Positions 60,601 to 64,000 of a stretch of DNA of 64,000 nucleotides are shown one piece after another. The translations under genes and the position numbers were made by a program. Origin of the DNA: Solea solea (lineage: Eukaryota; Chordata; Actinopteri; Pleuronectiformes; Soleidae); contig NC_081139.1 in the NCBI RefSeq assembly GCF_958295425.1, positions 26,417,463 through 26,481,462 on the forward strand. The letters are read 5' to 3'. Every line of letters begins with the position of its first letter. Within the stretch, counting starts at the first letter, position 1. The notes beneath the pieces are model-generated. The model ran no database searches and was not told the origin of the DNA. It worked only from the letters and a program-made list of their open reading frames with translations.

Positions 60601-61537
60601 ATCATACGTGAGGGTCCTTTTAACATGAAGGGACACGTCTGTACAAAGATCAAATTCTAAAATGAAGACTTGCATGTACTGAGAGAAGGATTGGTATCAT
60701 TAGCATTGTGTCAAAAACCAGTACCTTCTGTACTCTTCAGCCCCTTGTATATTAAAATAAGCCAGTTTTTTAACTGGTTTAAATGAATTAGAACCATTAG
60801 AACCACACGTGATGCTAACTGTCCACTAAGTAGTTTTTAACCATAACGAGTATTAGCTTCAATCACGTTTTCGCTGCAGTTATGCTCGCAGCAGCAGCAG
60901 GGACGTTAGCATTGCTAAAGCGGACGAAAACACGCTGCGCTGCTTCACATTAATGCTGTCTGCTGTATTTGTAAATGTTTTGTGGAGTTGTTGTTTACAT
61001 TGTTCACCTGCAACTTACCTTTTTACATCACATAAAAGCCACTGAATTTTGGCTATATTTAGCTATGTAGGCTAGAGTAAACGACACAGTGCTAATGAAC
61101 CGTGCTAGCATTCAGTGACTTCCAACAGTTCTGAAGAAAAAGTCTGAATAAAGAGTTAGAATAAAGGCAACTCACTGCATATTACGGCTGAAACAATTAC
61201 TCGATTCATCGAAATTAATCATCAACTACTTTGATAATTGGTTTCAGTGTTTAAGTGTTTGTTTTTTCAAAAAACAAAGTAATCAGTAATGCAATGAATG
61301 ATGTTGGACTTTTCAGCTTCTTAAATGTGAATATTTTCTGGTTTCTTTGCTCCATATAAACAAAGAAATCATTAAAACTAAATAATTTTGGTTTGTGGAC
61401 AAAAACAAGACATTTGAGAACATCATTATTTCCAGATTTAAGACACTCATCAACATTTTCTAAGATTTTTGATTTGATTTCGGAATTAGTAGCTGCCCTG
61501 TTAAATAAATAAATATAAAAAATATATATTTTATATA

Positions 61538-61592
<55 letters not shown>

Positions 61593-61678
61593 CAATCACA
61601 AGCCTGAAACACATTTGCGTCCATGTTTTTTTGTTGGGTGACGTCAAACTTGTGAATTTCTCTGTGAGATGAATAAAG

Positions 61679-61718
<40 letters not shown>

Positions 61719-62455
61719 ATCTATCATTTCCACACAGTAAAATATAGCCATTTTACAGCAGCATGGAAATGAACACCACCTGTCCTGCTACTACCAAAGT
61801 AATGGAAATGAATGAATGGCCCATGCTCTTGTTATAAGCCCTACATTTCCTTGTTTATTTCCTCCCTGAGGGAAAAAAAACAATACATTGAAGAAAACAC
61901 AGAGGAAGAGGACTAGATAGTTTCAGTTAATGGAACGGTGTTTTGGTTCAGTGTCAAGGAAATGAGCATCGAGTGCCTTACATGTAGAATTTGTGAAATG
62001 CTCCACATAGGAACAAATAACAGTGACAAAGCTTCCTGATGAACTCCCTAAATGGCTTCAGTGTTATGTTTGGGCTCAGATGTTTTGAGACCCTGTGATT
62101 AGCCTCTAAATCAATGGGCCACATTGTTGTCACCACACTCCCGGGCCTCTCATACATAATGCATCTAAATTTAAAAAAGAAATCCCACATTTGAGAAAAG
62201 CTACATGTTTGTGCCGCACTGTAATGAAACAATCAGTCTTCTTTTGACAGCAGAAATTAAATTTTAAAAAAGTGCAACTTGCTAGTCTACAGCTCCCTGT
62301 TCATGTCTGAGTGGAGTAAGTGGCACAGGGAGCCTTTAAAAAAAATTCCGCTGTGTTCATTCATCTCCCACCATTCTCTCCCTCCCTGTCTCGCAGATTG
62401 ACGGCCGATCCCGAGCATTCTACGTCGCCAAAGAGATCGTCGACTCAGAGAGACA
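49043..62455 (+). CDS. fgd5: FGD5, FYVE/RhoGEF/PH protein, 5' part (gene continues off the right edge)
   Basis: FGD5 is a Cdc42 GEF of the FGD family, prominent in endothelium and haematopoietic stem cells. Coding exons seen: 49043-51606, 60399-60516 and 62397-62455, joined AG|T, phase 0 and then two bases left over; donors GTATGA, GTGAGA, GTGAGT. About 913 residues are encoded, none of the DH, PH or FYVE domains. Recognition rests on matches to human FGD5 from memory: GPKPPVAPKPRP at the N-terminus, TGYVPETVPEETG, RRKDDNLSLPCVI, SSGSFSQR, KKKKSSFKRFLAL, PLTKPRSISFP and DYENIPAMNSDYENI. Fish often have two fgd5 copies and I cannot say which this is. The 5' neighbour across 35 kb is UBA3, divergently oriented. 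Confidence 0.93.
51918..52345 (+). repeat. Dispersed repeat A, copy 1
   Basis: The block GATATTGAAAAGAATCGCAA ... ACTTGTCAAACAAATCTGAGG and then GGACCTAATTAGTCAATGAG ... ATTCATGCCTCTGGACTCTG matches 57250-57390 and 57940-58145 in the same order. There the two parts are separated by a copy of repeat B. Confidence 0.75.
52517..52690. mobile_element. Palindromic MITE with about 55-bp terminal inverted repeats
   Basis: The element is 174 bp, beginning CAGGCTTTCTCAATCC and ending GGATTGAGAAACCCTG. The inverted arms (52517-52572 and 52635-52690) match almost base for base through a GGTCCTGGGGACCCACTG core and CATGTTTTAGATGTTTC. A spacer of about 60 bp separates them. It is hAT-like by its CAGG/CCTG ends. 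Target-site duplication is unclear. Confidence 0.8.
53682..54162 (+). repeat. Dispersed repeat B, copy in plus orientation
   Basis: It starts CATATAAAGCTCTTAGGCGA, passes GTGTGTCTGCCTCTGCTACG and TTGCTAGTTAGCTAGTTGCT, and ends near GTGTGTTAGTCACACTTTGG. The reverse complement lies at 57395-57938, about 480-545 bp long. Confidence 0.8.
54272..54341. repeat. Perfect inverted repeat, 34-bp arms, 2-base loop
   Basis: Left arm 54272-54305 and right arm 54308-54341 are exact reverse complements, with AA between them. The core contains GCACATGTTGCACGGAAGC and its mirror. Such a structure could form a 34-bp hairpin or cruciform. It is not bounded by obvious repeat ends. Confidence 0.95.
55765..56000. 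repeat. Probable dispersed repeat fragment
   Basis: It starts TTAGGGCTGCTATTTTGACT and includes AATTGCAATTGGGATATG and TTTGACTGCGATTCTG. Phrases like these are common in fish interspersed repeats. The ends are not clear. Confidence 0.4.
56100..56340 (+). repeat. Dispersed repeat B, third local copy (partial)
   Basis: GGTGACCGCTATGTTTTAATGG, CACCAGCAGGG and TGTCTGCCTCTGCTACG place it with 53682-54162 in direct orientation. It is more diverged and shorter. Confidence 0.7.
57250..58145 (+). repeat. Repeat A copy 2 interrupted by an inverted copy of repeat B
   Basis: 57250-57390 and 57940-58145 are direct copies of the two parts of 51918-52345. The intervening 57395-57938 is the reverse complement of 53682-54162. 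The junction is sharp: GAGCTTTATAT of B runs straight into CCAGGACCTAATTAGTC of A. Confidence 0.8.
58522..58551. repeat. ATTT tetranucleotide run
   Basis: A short ATTT run (TTTATTTATTTATTTATT). Confidence 0.8.
58770..58870. mobile_element. 5' end of a hAT-like MITE
   Basis: CAGTGGTTATCAAACTCTTT begins as the same fish hAT-like class as 16437-16646. The other terminus was not located. Confidence 0.45.
59262..59460. repeat. CA/TG microsatellites and a GGACC-repeat fragment
   Basis: CA run 59262-59282, TG run 59312-59328, then a partial copy of the dispersed GGACC family (GAGGCACCATTTCTGAGGAAC, AATGCAGAGTCCTAAGAG). Confidence 0.65.
59467..59700. mobile_element. Degenerate MITE, 8310-8561 family
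   Basis: GCTGCAACTCACGATTATTT, AATTGTTTGGTCCATAAAAT and GAAAATATTCACATTTGG place it in the family. The right end is eroded. Confidence 0.6.
60399..60516 (+). CDS. fgd5: FGD5 next exon (118 nt)
   Basis: It encodes AYTEPFPMNPVSAGLSADED and an EEEEG acidic tail. It is preceded by a CCCCTCTGCAG acceptor and followed by GTGAGA. The join to the large exon restores SAYTEP, matching human FGD5. It has no ATG and a short length, so a frame scan alone would miss it. Confidence 0.9.
60517..61180. other. FGD5 intronic DNA between the last two exons
   Basis: Nothing recognisable apart from a GCAGCAGCAGCAG run near 60888-60900. Confidence 0.4.
61184..61500. mobile_element. Degenerate MITE, 8310-8561 family
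   Basis: It shares GGCTGAAACAATTACTCGATT, CAGCTTCTTAAATGTGAATA and ACATTTGAGAACATCATTATTT with 11854-12147. It lies in the FGD5 intron, and the termini are imperfect. Confidence 0.65.
61540..61590. repeat. TA microsatellite
   Basis: About 25 TA units, slightly interrupted. It produces the Tyr/Ile-rich minus-strand frame over it. Confidence 0.95.
61640..61722 (+). mobile_element. LINE-type 3' tail ending in (TATC)n
   Basis: AATTTCTCTGTGAGATGAATAAAG followed by about ten TATC units (61680-61722) is the usual 3' terminus of fish non-LTR elements. Only the tail is seen. Confidence 0.5.
62397..62455 (+). CDS. fgd5: FGD5 exon leading into the DH domain (59 nt)
   Basis: It encodes IDGRSRAFYVAKEIVDSER plus two bases. 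This aligns with the human segment VEGQSRALVIAQELLSSEK just before the DH domain. The acceptor is CTGTCTCGCAG and the donor GTGAGT. The DH domain proper should begin in the next exon, beyond the window. Confidence 0.88.
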
Positions 62456-63325
62456 GTGAGTACCTGCACCCGAGGATTCCCCTCACGCCGCATTCCTCTA
62501 ATCCAGTGATTCCAAAAGTGGGAGATTGGGGGGTCCCCAATCGAATTTCCCCAACGTTTTAGTGAAGATTTATGTGTATATGATTTAATAACTTGCCTAA
62601 AATGAAGTTTTAATGAAGTCACATGAATTTCACCAATGCACCAGTGCCTGTTTTCAAGCTTTAAGGGTTTACATCCACAGAGATTGAGCAATGTATCAGA
62701 GAACTGAATGAATCCTCAGATCCTCGGATGTTTTGCACGAGTATGGGAGCAGACGTAATTCCAGACCTGCAGCATTGCGACATTATCCATTTTCCTAATT
62801 CTACTCGAGAGAACGCTTACACCTCGCAATAAGAGAACGTACAAAACACAATATTATGATTAAACAAGTGATTAGTGTTGCACGACGATTAAGTCAGCGT
62901 CCGGATTCACAACTTCCCTGTCGACAATTAAGAGCTAAACCTAACTTAAAATGTTGGTTCATGTAAAATAAAGGTTTTAAGTGTGTCTCAAAATACAGTG
63001 AGGATTTACAGACACACACTTAAACATTAGTAGAAAGTTATGTTTCCCTTAAGTTTACTTTAGGAACATTGGACTCTGGATGCAAACTTCAGTGTCAGAA
63101 TTCATGACAGACAGACAGTTGTCTGTAGATTCCCATCACTTTGACTTTTACGATGTTTTACAGCAGTGATCCACGGATTGTAATTTGTTCCACGCGTTAT
63201 AGGTGCCGGAAATCGAAATGCTTTCATTCCCACTTTAGTGGCACTCATAGGTAGGAGATTGTGACTTCTATGTTTTCTTGTTAAAAAGACAAGAACAATA
63301 GAGAGGAACTAGGACTGCATGTGGT
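62456..63325. other. FGD5 intronic DNA after the last visible exon
   Basis: I recognise no exon or repeat. The stretch 63681-64000 is likewise unassigned; the next FGD5 exon (start of the DH domain) is not in the window. Confidence 0.45.
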
Positions 63326-63329
63326 CATG

Positions 63330-63680
63330 ATAGGGTAGTGCAGCAGTTCCCTGACCTCCCTTTTGAATCTGCAAAACCTTTCGACAACTTTTGGTATGGT
63401 GCAAATCGGCAAAATGGATGCCAAAATTCAAAATGGCCAACTTCCTGTTGAGTTGAGGCCATGGTCACGGTAGATTTTTTTCTTCATCTTGGTCTAAAAC
63501 GTCTTCCCACCAGGTTTCGGGAAATTGGGTGGAACTCAATTGCACATTGACCCCCTCCAAAATGAATGCAAAGCCATGGATAGAATAATAATCTGAAGGA
63601 TAACAATAGGTGCCACGCAAAGATTCGTGCCAGGAGCCGTTTCGGCCCCTGCCATTCGTGGCTCGACCCTAATAATCCCC
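63330..63680. repeat. Fish dispersed repeat ('AAAATGGCCAACTTCCTGTTG' type)
   Basis: The phrases AAAATGGCCAACTTCCTGTTG, CAGGTTTCGGGAAATTGG and TGGCTCGACCCTAATAATCC are, from memory, part of a widespread fish repeat. The 116-codon minus-strand frame at 63484-63834 overlaps it and is not a gene. Confidence 0.6.
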
Positions 63681-64000
63681 AGAATGTTTTTGTAAATAAA
63701 TACATATCAACGACATAAAGACGTCCAGTTAACCTTACAATACACATGGGTACACAATGGTGAGTAAGGGCGCCACGGTTGGTATATATGATACCACTTA
63801 TATGCCAAATGTCTACATTGTAGCTGCCTGCCAAAATGGCGTCACCTTGGTTGCACTAATTTGATGTTTTCCATTTCTGTGGCTCAGTTTTCTTCTCGGC
63901 CGCCCACGTCTTCATCCGCTCAGCTCATCCATCGAGCCGCTGACAGCCAATTACACGAGTGTCTGTTGTAACTGATTAAATACACCAACCTTGCCCTTAA

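Overview
The window is vertebrate nuclear DNA, almost certainly from a ray-finned (teleost) fish. Short exons are separated by GT-AG introns, the bulk is AT-rich non-coding DNA, and CA/TG and other microsatellites are abundant. The dispersed repeats are of familiar fish type: a V-SINE-like tRNA-derived SINE, internally deleted Tc1-like elements and hAT-like MITEs. There is no sign of bacterial, plasmid or phage organisation. The species was not identified.

Three protein-coding genes can be supported, two of them cut by the window edge. At the left edge, on the minus strand, is the first coding exon of TMF1 (12-147). Upstream of it, in the same orientation, lies a complete UBA3 gene (11365 down to 1961). 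It has 18 coding exons that I could join in frame with canonical splice sites, giving 462 residues with the catalytic, zinc-binding and nucleotide-binding residues intact. UBA3 followed by TMF1 on one strand is also the arrangement on human chromosome 3p14, so this is conserved synteny. UBA3 is the catalytic half of the NEDD8 E1 enzyme; TMF1 is a Golgi coiled-coil protein. I see no functional link beyond shared position.

At the right end, on the plus strand, is the 5' part of FGD5, a Rho-family GEF. One very large exon (49043-51606) encodes the disordered acidic and basic N-terminal region. Two further exons (60399-60516, 62397-62455) lead towards the DH domain, which lies beyond the window. 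A short upstream exon near 46.3 kb may carry the true start codon or only 5' UTR.

The roughly 35 kb between UBA3 and FGD5 holds no coding gene that I can support. It contains a decayed non-LTR retrotransposon fragment, SINEs, MITEs, Tc1 relics, at least five minisatellite arrays, microsatellites, and several stretches of ordinary complexity that may be regulatory. The FGD5 intron at 51.6-60.4 kb contains a nested set of repeats, a perfect 34-bp-arm hairpin and a palindromic MITE.

I found no previously undescribed multi-gene system. The most interesting items are the small UBA3 cassette exon, the possible extended FGD5 N-terminus, an ETS-motif cluster upstream of FGD5, the hairpin, the nested repeat structure, and a satellite-like family duplicated locally about 2.1 kb apart.
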